From Paenibacillus camerounensis (lineage in GTDB: Bacteria; Bacillota; Bacilli; Paenibacillales; Paenibacillaceae): 62,571 nucleotides of DNA. The notes under the pieces were generated by a model. It ran no database searches, was not told where the DNA came from, and worked only from the letters and a program-made list of their open reading frames with translations. The position numbers and the translations under genes were made by a program. Of this stretch, positions 35,916 to 43,955 are shown in pieces. Each line of letters opens with the position of its first letter. Within the stretch, counting starts at the first letter, position 1. The DNA is taken from contig NZ_CCDG010000054.1 of NCBI RefSeq assembly GCF_000723885.1, positions 1 through 62,571 on the forward strand. Direction: 5' to 3'.

Positions 35916-35958
35916 ATAAAAAGGTCATGCAGATTTACAATCTGTCACGACCTTTTTG
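35916..35958 (-). terminator. Intrinsic terminator after SDR gene
   Basis: AAAAAGGTC...CAGATT and AATCTG...GACCTTTTT form a long hairpin with small internal mismatches and A/T flanks on both sides. It lies between the SDR stop and the MMPL operator. Confidence 0.85.
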
Positions 35959-35977
35959 TTTATTTAAAAGCCTTCTC

Positions 35978-36739
35978 TTAAAAGCCTGCTGTCCAGCCTG
36001 CGTCTGCCGTAATGACAGCACCGTTGACGAAGCTCGATTCATCCGATGCGAGGAATAAGGCAACCTGGGCAACTTCCTCCGGCTGTCCAAGACGGGGAAT
36101 CACACCTTTAATCACCTTTGTGCGTGCTGCACCTAATTCATTCACGTTGGATATTGTGTTGACGATATTGGTCATTGTGGCCCCAGGCGCTATCGCATTA
36201 CAGCGGATGCCCTTTTGTGCATACATGAAGCCAGTATTCTTCGTGATGCCAACCACTGCGTGTTTAGAAGCTGTATAGGCAACGCCGGCATGGGCACCGC
36301 TGAAACCGCCTGTTGATGCTATATTAATAATAACGCCCTTTCCCTGTTCTAGGAAAACAGGCAGTGCTTTACGTGTTGCCCGCATCACACTTTTCGTATT
36401 TACATCAAACATAAGCTCCCACTTCTCATCAAGAACATCGCCAACCGGTGCCATATCATCCATTATTCCAGCATTGTTGACCAGTATGTCCAGCCCGCCG
36501 AAGGCAGAAATGGCCAAATTAATCATTTCATTAATGTCGTTTTCGTGAGCAACATTAGTTTTAACGGCAACAGCTTCGCCCCCCATACCGTTAATAGCAG
36601 CTGCAACCTCTTCCGCTCCGCCTAAGTTCAAATCGGAAACGATGACTTTAGCGCCTTCCTTGGCGTATAACCCGGCAATTGCTTTACCCATTCCTGATGC
36701 TGCCCCTGTAACAATAGCTACTTTATTTTCTAAACGCAT
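35978..36739 (-). CDS. Short-chain dehydrogenase/reductase (classical SDR)
   Basis: A 253-residue Rossmann enzyme: NAD(P)-binding TGAASGMG near residue 12, NNAGIMDD (NNAG motif), the catalytic Ser in NIASTGGFSG, and YTASKHAV (YxxxK). Asp in IVSDLN after the second strand favours NAD. The substrate is unknown. GAGGAGG precedes the ATG. It has its own promoter with repeats matching those of the MMPL exporter, so it is probably induced by the same regulator and may act on the same stress compound. Confidence 0.9.
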   Translation of the reverse strand: MRLENKVAIVTGAASGMGKAIAGLYAKEGAKVIVSDLNLGGAEEVAAAINGMGGEAVAVKTNVAHENDINEMINLAISAFGGLDILVNNAGIMDDMAPVGDVLDEKWELMFDVNTKSVMRATRKALPVFLEQGKGVIINIASTGGFSGAHAGVAYTASKHAVVGITKNTGFMYAQKGIRCNAIAPGATMTNIVNTISNVNELGAARTKVIKGVIPRLGQPEEVAQVALFLASDESSFVNGAVITADAGWTAGF

Positions 36740-36771
36740 ATAATTTTCCTCCTCATGTTGTGTATAGCTTC

Positions 36772-36835
36772 ATGATACAGGACGTAATGTTCTTTAACAT
36801 CGTACATAGGGGCAAGGCCCTCTGCCCTTTTGGGC
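36772..36835 (-). promoter_or_regulatory. Putative NarL-type regulator operator and promoter of the SDR gene
   Basis: On the minus strand GCCCAAAAGGGC (36824-36835) and GCCCCTATGTAC (36802-36813) stand 22 bp apart, start to start. TATCAT, a five-of-six -10 match (36772-36777) preceded by CTG, lies 24 bp downstream of the second repeat. This is identical to the MMPL spacing. The first 14-bp palindrome is the same in both promoters. Confidence 0.7.
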
Positions 36836-37015
36836 AAGAGATGATAGCGAAGGATAACAGATGATAAAACATAATAGGGAGATTGAATACATCTACTGGC
36901 CTCTCTAAGCTATGGATAATGATGGTCACAGTAGAGGAATGAGTAGACTTTATCCTGCTGATTTTCAAAGACCACAAAAGCAACTCTAGTAGTTCTTGAA
37001 CTGGCAACATGTATC

Positions 37016-37042
37016 AAAAAAGCAGCCATAGTATGGCTGCTT
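37016..37042 (-). terminator. Intrinsic terminator after LOG-family gene
   Basis: AAGCAGCCATA (37020-37030) and TATGGCTGCTT (37032-37042) pair, with a T run on the minus strand. Between it and the SDR promoter (36840-37015) I see no supportable gene. Confidence 0.85.
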
Positions 37043-37081
37043 TACTTCATTGGAATTCATTATTTTTCGAATAAATGAAGC

Positions 37082-37663
37082 TCAGGTCCGTTTTTCTGTG
37101 AGATATGATTTGACGGATGGAGCTTTATAATTCGTGAACTGATTTAGAATACCCTCAGAAGTAACATCATTAATGACCATTGAACGATACTTCGGCTGCA
37201 TAAAACGTTCGCGTTCCATAGTATCAAACATGGCGATCAGCGGATCAAAATATTGATTGATGTTCAGCAATCCGCATGGCTTCTGATGCAATCCTAACTG
37301 CCCCCACGTAAAGATCTCGAAATACTCCTCTAATGTTCCGGGTCCACCGGGAAGAGCAATAAATCCATCTGCTAATTCGGCCATCTTGGCCTTACGCTCG
37401 TGCATCGATTCCACCATTATAAGCTCTGTTAAGCCCATGTGCGCTATCTCCCGATTTTGGAGAAATTGAGGAAGCACTCCAATAACAGAACCTCCATGTT
37501 CCAGCACAGCGTCGGCAACAATTCCCATTAGTCCGACATTAGCTCCGCCGTAAATAAGAGTAATATGGCGTTTAGCAAGTTCATGGCCTAATTTAGCTGC
37601 ACTTTCTTTATAAATGGACTGAGCCCCTTCACTAGAACCACAAAATACAGCAATTGATTTCAT
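37082..37663 (-). CDS. LOG-family phosphoribohydrolase (TIGR00730)
   Basis: A 193-residue cytoplasmic protein with the family signature PGGPGTLEEYFE (PGGxGTxxE) near residue 105 and an early VFCGSSEGAQ nucleotide-binding turn. Family members cut the N-glycosidic bond of nucleoside 5'-monophosphates to give ribose 5-phosphate and base; the plant versions make cytokinins. It starts 3 bp after the stop of the MazG-like gene and probably forms a two-gene nucleotide-handling unit with it. A terminator follows. Confidence 0.9.
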   Translation of the reverse strand: MKSIAVFCGSSEGAQSIYKESAAKLGHELAKRHITLIYGGANVGLMGIVADAVLEHGGSVIGVLPQFLQNREIAHMGLTELIMVESMHERKAKMAELADGFIALPGGPGTLEEYFEIFTWGQLGLHQKPCGLLNINQYFDPLIAMFDTMERERFMQPKYRSMVINDVTSEGILNQFTNYKAPSVKSYLTEKRT

Positions 37664-37666
37664 AAC

Positions 37667-38002
37667 CTAGCCCCCGTTTATTTGATTTTCTGCGTAACGT
37701 GCCTGAAGCTTTTGTTTATGCGATATGAGGATATTTTCAAGTGAAATATCATATGTATTTGCAATTACAACGAGATTTCCCAGAACATCTCCAAGCTCTT
37801 CGGTTAATGCAGATTTATTCTCCTGAAATGTGCCTGCAGCCTCATCCGGACGATCTCTGCCAATTTCCAAGGCACGTATTGCACGGGCTACCTCCCCGGT
37901 TTCCTCAGCAAGAAATCCAATGCGGACAAATATATCTAAGTCTGACCAGTTGCGATTCTTGTAATATTCCTTGACCCATTGTTGAAATTCAATAATATCC
38001 AT
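37667..38002 (-). CDS. MazG-like nucleotide pyrophosphohydrolase
   Basis: A 111-residue protein. ATG 38002 is chosen because AGGAGG lies just upstream; a longer frame to 38083 has no site. EETGEVARAIRALE and the later ALTEELGDVLGNLVVIAN give the paired ExxE and ExxD metal-binding helices of all-alpha NTP pyrophosphohydrolases. Such enzymes hydrolyse (d)NTPs, often damaged ones, to the monophosphate. The next gene can split nucleoside monophosphates, which would make a short salvage or clean-up route; that link is inference. Confidence 0.85.
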   Translation of the reverse strand: MDIIEFQQWVKEYYKNRNWSDLDIFVRIGFLAEETGEVARAIRALEIGRDRPDEAAGTFQENKSALTEELGDVLGNLVVIANTYDISLENILISHKQKLQARYAENQINGG

Positions 38003-38022
38003 ATGTCTCCTCCTAGGAAAAT

Positions 38023-38053
38023 AAAAAGCCCAAACCATTATAAGGTCTGAGCT
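38023..38053 (-). terminator. Intrinsic terminator after nrdJ
   Basis: On the minus strand AAGCTCAGACC and GGTTTGGGCTT pair with G:U pairs around TTATAAT, followed by a T-rich tract. It lies past the nrdJ stop and just upstream of the MazG-like start. Confidence 0.75.
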
Positions 38054-38110
38054 TAAAATGATACTTTTAAAGTCAAATGTCATGGTCTATAAATGTTTAT
38101 TATTAATTTA

Positions 38111-41100
38111 TTACCCACACCGGCTATACCCACAATTCCCACACGTCTTACATCCCTCAATATTTATCAGCGATGCACCTCCGCAGGAAGGGCAGAGATC
38201 CCGCGATGCCGCCGAGTGGCTATGCGCCCCGTGTCCGCCATGCCCGGCATCTGCAGGAGCCGCGGCTGGCAAGCTCGATTGCAGCTCGGCACTGAGCGCC
38301 TCATTGAAATCGAGCTCCAGGGTGGCCGCGATGGGAGCGGCGACGTGATCGTCATGTGCGTTGTTCTGCACATGCGTCTCGAGGGCTTTGGCTACTGCGT
38401 CGGCGATGGACTCGACGCGGTTCGCGCCGAAGCCGATAGCGCCGGAGCCGCCGATGCCCTTGAGGTGCTTGATCAGCAGCTCAACCTTCTCGCCGTGGTC
38501 GCCGTAGCGCAGGAACAGCGAGCAGACACGGCCCAGGGCTTCGGCCATGGCGAAGACGTCCGAGCCGGCCTTGCCGACATTCAGGAAGATTTCACCCGGA
38601 ATGCCGTCCAGGTCGTTGATCGTGATATACGCCATGCCGAACGGCGTATTGATCTTATAGGTAGCGCCGCGCAGCACCTGCGGACGTTTCTTGTATTGTT
38701 TATCGACCACATCCGCCTGTAGTGCCGGGCTAGCTGCTACTACCGGAGCTGGCGCTGCCGCCGTAGCCAATTCGGCAGCAGGCTCTGCTGCGGCCGGGGT
38801 GTCCTTCTTGTCTTCCTTCTTCGACGTTTCCAGCACCTGAACATCGCGGCTGCCGTCACGGTAGATCGTTACGCCTTTACAGCCAAGATCGAAGGCCATT
38901 TCATACAGCTCAGCCGTTTCTTCGACGGTGAAGTCGGACGGACAGTTCGCTGTTTTGGAGATCGAGCTGTCCACCCAGCGCTGAATCGCCGCCTGCGCAC
39001 GGATATGGTCTTTGGCGGACAGGTCCATTGATGTAACGAAATACTCCGGCAGCTCCTCACCCGGATGGGCTTCCAGCCATTCCTGGGCAATCGGTACGAA
39101 TTGCTCATCATACCCAAGCCGGCTCTGGCGGAAATATTTGAAGGCGAAATAAGGCTCAATCCCGGTCGAGGTCCCGACCATAGTTCCTGTGCTGCCTGTA
39201 GGAGCCTGGGTAATTACGGTAACATTGCGCATGCCGTGCTTGCGGATGGATTCACCGACTTCCGGATACACCCCGGCGATATTGCGCATAAATCCGCTCT
39301 GCAGATATTTCTCAGTATCGAATGCCTTGAATGATCCCTTCTCCCCGGCAATCTCCGCTGAAGCCAGATAAGCCTCCCTTGCCATGAAGCCGTACAGCTT
39401 GTCCAGGAATTCCAGCGATTCCGGGCTGCCGTAACGGATATTCAGCTTGATCATCAGCTCGGCCAGACCCATCGTGCCCATGCCTACGCGGCGTTCCAGC
39501 TTCTGATTCGCTTCATTTTCCGGGAAATGATACGGTGTCTTGTCGATAACATTATCAAGGAACCGGACGGAGTAACGGGTTGTTCTCGCCAGATCTGCCC
39601 AGTCCACATCATGGTTCTCCGCATCATAGAACTTGGAGAGATTAACCGCCGAAAGGTTGCAGACACCCCAGCCTGGAAGTCCTTGTTCACCGCAGTTATG
39701 AGCAACTACTCCGCCGGCAATCAGCGAGTGCGTTACTGGCTCGGTGATATCATAGACCGTTACAACCTCTCCAGTCTCAATACCAACGACTTTGGACATG
39801 AACTTCTCTGATTTGCGCGATGGTCTGGCGATCCGTTCCAACGCTTCTTGTTTTCGGGTAATCAGCTTGAAGCCGATCTTTTCCTTAAATTGCACAATGT
39901 TGTTGCCGCTTAGAATCAGCTCATAGAACCCGCTGCCCTCGTAAGTTCGTTCTTCTCCACCTAGAGTTGTGTAAGTAAAGACAGCCTGTGCTTTCTTGGG
40001 ACGATTATAAATGGAGCTGTTAATCCCGAAATTAAGCAGCAGCAACTGAACGCCCTGCAGCAGCTTCTTTGATGCAGATGTCAGCCTTACATTCCGGTGC
40101 ATCTCGTCATTCTCATACACCGTTCCGTCTGCCGAAAATAATCCTTGAAGGAAAGCTACAACTGTCGTGCGCGAAGCGGTATACAGTGCGGCCGGAACCT
40201 CTTTTTGCGCCGCTTTGACAGCTTTGACTCCAAGGGCTTCAAGCTGCTCGCGGAACGATTTGCGCCACCAGTATGCCTGCTTGGTCCCGTTGTCCCGGTT
40301 AAACACTTTGGCGGTTACGCCCGTAATACTTTCTCCAGCAGCAATCAGTGCCGGGATGACTTCGCTGTCCGCCTCACCAAATACCATGCCAATGTCGCCG
40401 CGTCTGGAAATCCAGCCATCTCCAGTCAGCCACCCCAGGAACCAGCCCCACTGTTCCCCGAGTGTGTCTTCCGCCGCGAAGCCGCCTTCACCTGATTGCA
40501 GATATACATGGTCTTCAGCGGTTAAGGCGTGAGCCTCTTTCCAGCCGGAGTCGGTAAACAGACGGTGTTCAGGTGTCACAGATAATTCAACCCCATTTTG
40601 CAGGGAAATCTTCAAGGTCTCTCTCGTGCCGGTAGGAAATACCGTCGCCCTTCTCATCTGCAGACCCGGAATTTCATAGCTTCGGCCGCCGACTACTTTT
40701 GCCTGCTCGACCAGTCTTAAATCGGTTCCGACCAGGAACGATTCTCCGGCTGTCTTTTTATATAATTCCTCTATTGTAAGGAGTCCATATTCTGTTGTAA
40801 TGCGAGTGTCCGGGTGGAAACAAGGATTCGTACAAATGATCGGATTGAAATACCAGCTGTTCGACATCTGGTTATAGTATTCCATGAACACAACGCCCGG
40901 CTCCGCCGATTTCCAGGCCGATTCGATAATCGTATGCCAGATATCGCGGGCCTTGACGGTCCGGTAAGGGATAACCTTGCGGCCGGCCGCCTTCCATTTA
41001 TCCAGATCACCGTCCCAGATTTCATCGTAATCGGAATCCGTTGTATCCGGGAAGACCAGCTCCCAGTCCAGATCCTCTTTGACTGCCTTCATAAAGCTGT

Positions 41101-41878
41101 TGCTCACGCACACCGACAGGTTGGCATTGGTGACCTGGCCCATTGTCTGCTTCACGGTGATGAAATCCAGCACATCCGGATGCCAGTCGTTGATCATCAG
41201 CATCAGCGCCCCGCGGCGGCTGCCGCCCTGCTCAATCAGTCCGGTAGTGTAGCTGAACAAGCCGCCCCAGGACACAGAGCCGCTGGACGAGCCGTTAACG
41301 CCTCTGACAATTGCCCGGCGCGGACGAAGCGAGGACAGGTTAATGCCGACACCGCCGCCGCGGGCCATAATTTCGGTCATTTCAGAGAGAGTCTGCATGA
41401 TGCCGCCGCGGCTGTCTTTGGGCGAAGGAACCACATAGCAGTTGAACAAAGTGAGCTCCTCGCTCGCTCCTGCACCAGCGGCAATCCGGCCGCCCGGAAC
41501 GAGCTTCCAGTCATCCAGAATCGAACGGAACTTGTCCGTCCACTCCTTCTGCAGCTCCGGCGTCTTCTCGACAGAGGCCATGGCTGCAGCCAGCCGGTCC
41601 CACATTTCCTCCGGTGTTTTTTCTATATTAAGTGTCAGCTTCTCCACATCGGATTGCACGAGCTCGCCGCTGCGGGTTCTAACCTTCACAATCCGGCCGC
41701 TGCGCTCGACAATCTCACCGACCTCCTTGGTCGGAAATTTCGGGTCATCCTTGGTCAGCACCAGTACTACATCGCCCACCTTGGCATTGTTTGTGTCCGC
41801 ATCCTTCCAGGCGTAACGGTCCAAAAATATCTTCTCGCTCAGTCCTTCGAGGCGCTGCTTGGGTCCCTCTGTACTCAA
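38111..41878 (-). CDS. nrdJ: Class II (B12-dependent) ribonucleotide reductase with intein
   Basis: A 1255-residue precursor; 879 residues remain after removal of the 376-residue intein. It reduces ribonucleotides with adenosylcobalamin. The start is TTG with GGGAGG upstream. The extein shows the N-terminal Cys of the redox pair in LFNCYVV (about 147), GGGVGINLSSLRP, SVCVSN, the active-site loop NP|CGEQGLP broken by the intein, and GSTGTMVGTSTGIEPYFA. An Ala/Pro-rich stretch and a C-terminal domain follow, ending in a CPSCGG...CKTCGNCGYSRCG metal-binding tail. NrdR-box-like sites lie upstream. Confidence 0.95.
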   Translation of the reverse strand: MSTEGPKQRLEGLSEKIFLDRYAWKDADTNNAKVGDVVLVLTKDDPKFPTKEVGEIVERSGRIVKVRTRSGELVQSDVEKLTLNIEKTPEEMWDRLAAAMASVEKTPELQKEWTDKFRSILDDWKLVPGGRIAAGAGASEELTLFNCYVVPSPKDSRGGIMQTLSEMTEIMARGGGVGINLSSLRPRRAIVRGVNGSSSGSVSWGGLFSYTTGLIEQGGSRRGALMLMINDWHPDVLDFITVKQTMGQVTNANLSVCVSNSFMKAVKEDLDWELVFPDTTDSDYDEIWDGDLDKWKAAGRKVIPYRTVKARDIWHTIIESAWKSAEPGVVFMEYYNQMSNSWYFNPIICTNPCFHPDTRITTEYGLLTIEELYKKTAGESFLVGTDLRLVEQAKVVGGRSYEIPGLQMRRATVFPTGTRETLKISLQNGVELSVTPEHRLFTDSGWKEAHALTAEDHVYLQSGEGGFAAEDTLGEQWGWFLGWLTGDGWISRRGDIGMVFGEADSEVIPALIAAGESITGVTAKVFNRDNGTKQAYWWRKSFREQLEALGVKAVKAAQKEVPAALYTASRTTVVAFLQGLFSADGTVYENDEMHRNVRLTSASKKLLQGVQLLLLNFGINSSIYNRPKKAQAVFTYTTLGGEERTYEGSGFYELILSGNNIVQFKEKIGFKLITRKQEALERIARPSRKSEKFMSKVVGIETGEVVTVYDITEPVTHSLIAGGVVAHNCGEQGLPGWGVCNLSAVNLSKFYDAENHDVDWADLARTTRYSVRFLDNVIDKTPYHFPENEANQKLERRVGMGTMGLAELMIKLNIRYGSPESLEFLDKLYGFMAREAYLASAEIAGEKGSFKAFDTEKYLQSGFMRNIAGVYPEVGESIRKHGMRNVTVITQAPTGSTGTMVGTSTGIEPYFAFKYFRQSRLGYDEQFVPIAQEWLEAHPGEELPEYFVTSMDLSAKDHIRAQAAIQRWVDSSISKTANCPSDFTVEETAELYEMAFDLGCKGVTIYRDGSRDVQVLETSKKEDKKDTPAAAEPAAELATAAAPAPVVAASPALQADVVDKQYKKRPQVLRGATYKINTPFGMAYITINDLDGIPGEIFLNVGKAGSDVFAMAEALGRVCSLFLRYGDHGEKVELLIKHLKGIGGSGAIGFGANRVESIADAVAKALETHVQNNAHDDHVAAPIAATLELDFNEALSAELQSSLPAAAPADAGHGGHGAHSHSAASRDLCPSCGGASLINIEGCKTCGNCGYSRCG
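39695..40822 (-). other. Intein with LAGLIDADG homing endonuclease inside nrdJ
   Basis: Residues 353-728 of the nrdJ product. The first residue is Cys (CFHPDTRI), block B is TPEHR (residues 435-439), and the C terminus is VVAHN followed by Cys 729. Two dodecapeptide motifs of the endonuclease are present: LGWLTGDGWI (481-490, Asp 487) and LQGLFSADGTV (577-587, Asp 584). All splicing residues and both catalytic Asp are intact, so it should still splice and may still be a mobile endonuclease. The insertion precedes the catalytic cysteine of the reductase, which therefore serves as the +1 splicing nucleophile. Confidence 0.95.
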
Positions 41879-41939
41879 TAGAAAAACCTCCCGGTATGTG
41901 ATATGTAAAACAGAATTACAGTAACACTATGCCCTGGCT

Positions 41940-42044
41940 TGTCAATAAAAAACAACCGCCAAATGCATTCAGCAAACCAACATTTCACGCTTTTGTAACA
42001 ATATATTGTATGAACATGCTTCATCACTATACCACATATTGTAG
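41940..42044 (-). promoter_or_regulatory. nrdJ promoter region with two NrdR-box-like sites
   Basis: Two sites resembling the NrdR box (acaCwAtATaTwGtgt) lie at 41996-42011 and 42029-42044. The first contains the perfect 12-bp palindrome ACAATATATTGT (41998-42009) and matches about 13 of 16 positions; the second, with ATATTGT in the same register, matches about 11. They are 33 bp apart, about three helical turns. A TTGACA -35 for nrdJ lies at 41940-41945 on the minus strand with a weak TACTGT -10. The 330-bp gap to yqhH holds nothing else that I can support. Confidence 0.65.
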
Positions 42045-42209
42045 CAGAGTTCCTTTTTGAAAATAGAAGCGATTCCGCAGAAAAAACAGTTTTGGGTCGC
42101 TTTTTCCGGCGATTTCGCGGTTTTTTAGTCTCTGTTATGAATTCTCTTTAATACGAGCATACTACTTCTACGCATTCCGATATAATACCGCGCCGGAGGA
42201 GGCTGCAAC

Positions 42210-43955
42210 ATGACGCAATTATCCCGCAATTCCTTACCGCAGGTGGAAGGCCAGGCTGCCCCGCTGCTGCCGGTCCCTCTATCCTTTGAGCGAAACTGGC
42301 TGCAGGATCTGGAATCGAGGCTGGAAAAAGGCGGCCCCTGGGGAGACTGGAAATGTTCCCGGCTTGCTGTGCAGGGTGAACAAAGTGGACTGGTCACAAG
42401 CTTTGACGAGCTGCAGTGCACCAAGCATCTGTCCGGCCTGTCTCCGCTCCCTCATCAGCTTGATACCGCCCATAAGGTGCTGTTTGAAATGTCCGGCCGC
42501 GCGATTCTCGCTGATGAGGTCGGTCTCGGGAAGACAATTGAAGCCGGGCTTATCCTAAAAGAGTATCTGGTCCGCGGCCTGGTAGGTAAAGTACTGATCC
42601 TGGTCCCTGCTTCACTTGTGCTGCAATGGGTCCGGGAGCTGAATGCCAAGTTCGGGATTACCGCCGTCGCCCAGAAAAAAGCCTACTCCTGGGGCAATGA
42701 CATCGTCGTCGCATCCCTGGATACAGCCAAACGAGACCCGCATAAGGAGCTGCTGTTAAGCTCCGAATATGACATGCTGATTATTGACGAGGCCCACAAG
42801 CTGAAGAACAAGAAATCGACCAATTACCAGTTCGTACAGCAGCTCCGCAAAAAATACTGCCTGCTGCTCACCGCGACGCCTGTCCAGAATGATCTTGGTG
42901 AGCTGTTCAATCTGATCACGCTGCTGAAGCCGGGACAGCTTGGGAATCAGGGTGATTTTGCAGCCAACTTCGTTGTCGATAAGCGGCAGCCGAAGAACGA
43001 GGTTCAGCTGCGCGGCGAGCTCTCCAAGGTGATGATCCGCAACCGCCGCGGCGAAGGACCTGTAAACTTCACGAAACGTAAAGTGCGGAACATCCCGCTC
43101 ATCCTCTCACCGGAGGAAAAAGCGCTGTATGACGGGGTGACTGCTTTTGTAAAGGACACTTATCAGGAATCCGGCGGCAATCTCAGCAGTATGCTCTCCC
43201 TTGTCACGCTTCAGCGCGAGGTTTGCAGCAGCCGCGATGCGGTCTTCATCACACTCGTTAATCTGATCAAAAAGCTGCCTGCCGATTCGCCCAAACGTGA
43301 CCGGATGATGGAACTTCTGCAGAGCATCCGTACAGTCAAGACGAACACCAAGGCAGAGAAAACGATGGAGCTGATCCGGGATATGAACGAGAAGGTCATT
43401 GTGTTCACGGAATACCGGGCCACGCAAGAGTATCTGCTGCAATATTTCCGTGATCACGGGCTGCAGTGTGTACCTTATTCCGGCGGGATGAACCGCGGTA
43501 AAAAGGACTGGATGATGGATCTCTTCCGCGGGCGTGCCCAGGTGATGATTGCCACTGAAGCAGGCGGCGAGGGCATTAACCTGCAGTTCTGCCACCATAT
43601 GATCAATTTCGATCTGCCCTGGAACCCGATGCGGGTGGAGCAGCGGATCGGCCGGGTGCACCGGCTGGGCCAGCAGAATGACGTTGTTATATATAACCTG
43701 TCTACCCAGGGAACCATTGAAGAGCATATTCTCCACCTGCTGCACGAAAAAATCAACATGTTCGAGATGGTCATCGGGGGGCTGGATGTAATCCTGGAAC
43801 GCTTTGAACAGAAGGAATCACTGGAAAAAAGCCTTTATAAAATCATGCTGGAAGCCCGCAGCGACGAGGAGCTGCGCAGCAGCCTGGATCATATCGGCGA
43901 ATCGCTGAGCGGTCTCTCCCAGGAAGCCCGGAAGGAAAGCAGGGCTACGCCATGA
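42210..43955 (+). CDS. yqhH: SNF2-family helicase/ATPase YqhH
   Basis: A 581-residue protein with the seven helicase motifs of the SNF2/RapA group: motif I DEVGLGKTIEAGL (about 111-123), motif II DEAH in LIIDEAHKLKN, motif III LLTATPVQND, and the second lobe with VIVFTEYRATQEYLL, GGEGINLQFCHH and QRIGRVHRLGQQ. It is an ATP-driven DNA or RNA-polymerase remodeller; its precise role in Bacillus is not known to me. GGAGGAGG precedes the ATG. Its stop overlaps the start of yqhG by four bases, and the same pair occurs in B. subtilis. Confidence 0.93.
   Translation: MTQLSRNSLPQVEGQAAPLLPVPLSFERNWLQDLESRLEKGGPWGDWKCSRLAVQGEQSGLVTSFDELQCTKHLSGLSPLPHQLDTAHKVLFEMSGRAILADEVGLGKTIEAGLILKEYLVRGLVGKVLILVPASLVLQWVRELNAKFGITAVAQKKAYSWGNDIVVASLDTAKRDPHKELLLSSEYDMLIIDEAHKLKNKKSTNYQFVQQLRKKYCLLLTATPVQNDLGELFNLITLLKPGQLGNQGDFAANFVVDKRQPKNEVQLRGELSKVMIRNRRGEGPVNFTKRKVRNIPLILSPEEKALYDGVTAFVKDTYQESGGNLSSMLSLVTLQREVCSSRDAVFITLVNLIKKLPADSPKRDRMMELLQSIRTVKTNTKAEKTMELIRDMNEKVIVFTEYRATQEYLLQYFRDHGLQCVPYSGGMNRGKKDWMMDLFRGRAQVMIATEAGGEGINLQFCHHMINFDLPWNPMRVEQRIGRVHRLGQQNDVVIYNLSTQGTIEEHILHLLHEKINMFEMVIGGLDVILERFEQKESLEKSLYKIMLEARSDEELRSSLDHIGESLSGLSQEARKESRATP

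Noticed and set aside
36753..37010. 85-residue minus-strand open frame upstream of the SDR
   Set aside because: It covers the operator and promoter of the SDR gene and has no ribosome binding site or family resemblance.
40814..41881. 355-residue plus-strand open frame over nrdJ
   Set aside because: Antisense to a clear ribonucleotide reductase; composition is that of a reverse-frame shadow.
42000..42050. AT-rich repeats before yqhH considered as a replication or attachment site
   Set aside because: The pattern fits NrdR boxes better, and no integrase, tRNA or flanking direct repeats are nearby.
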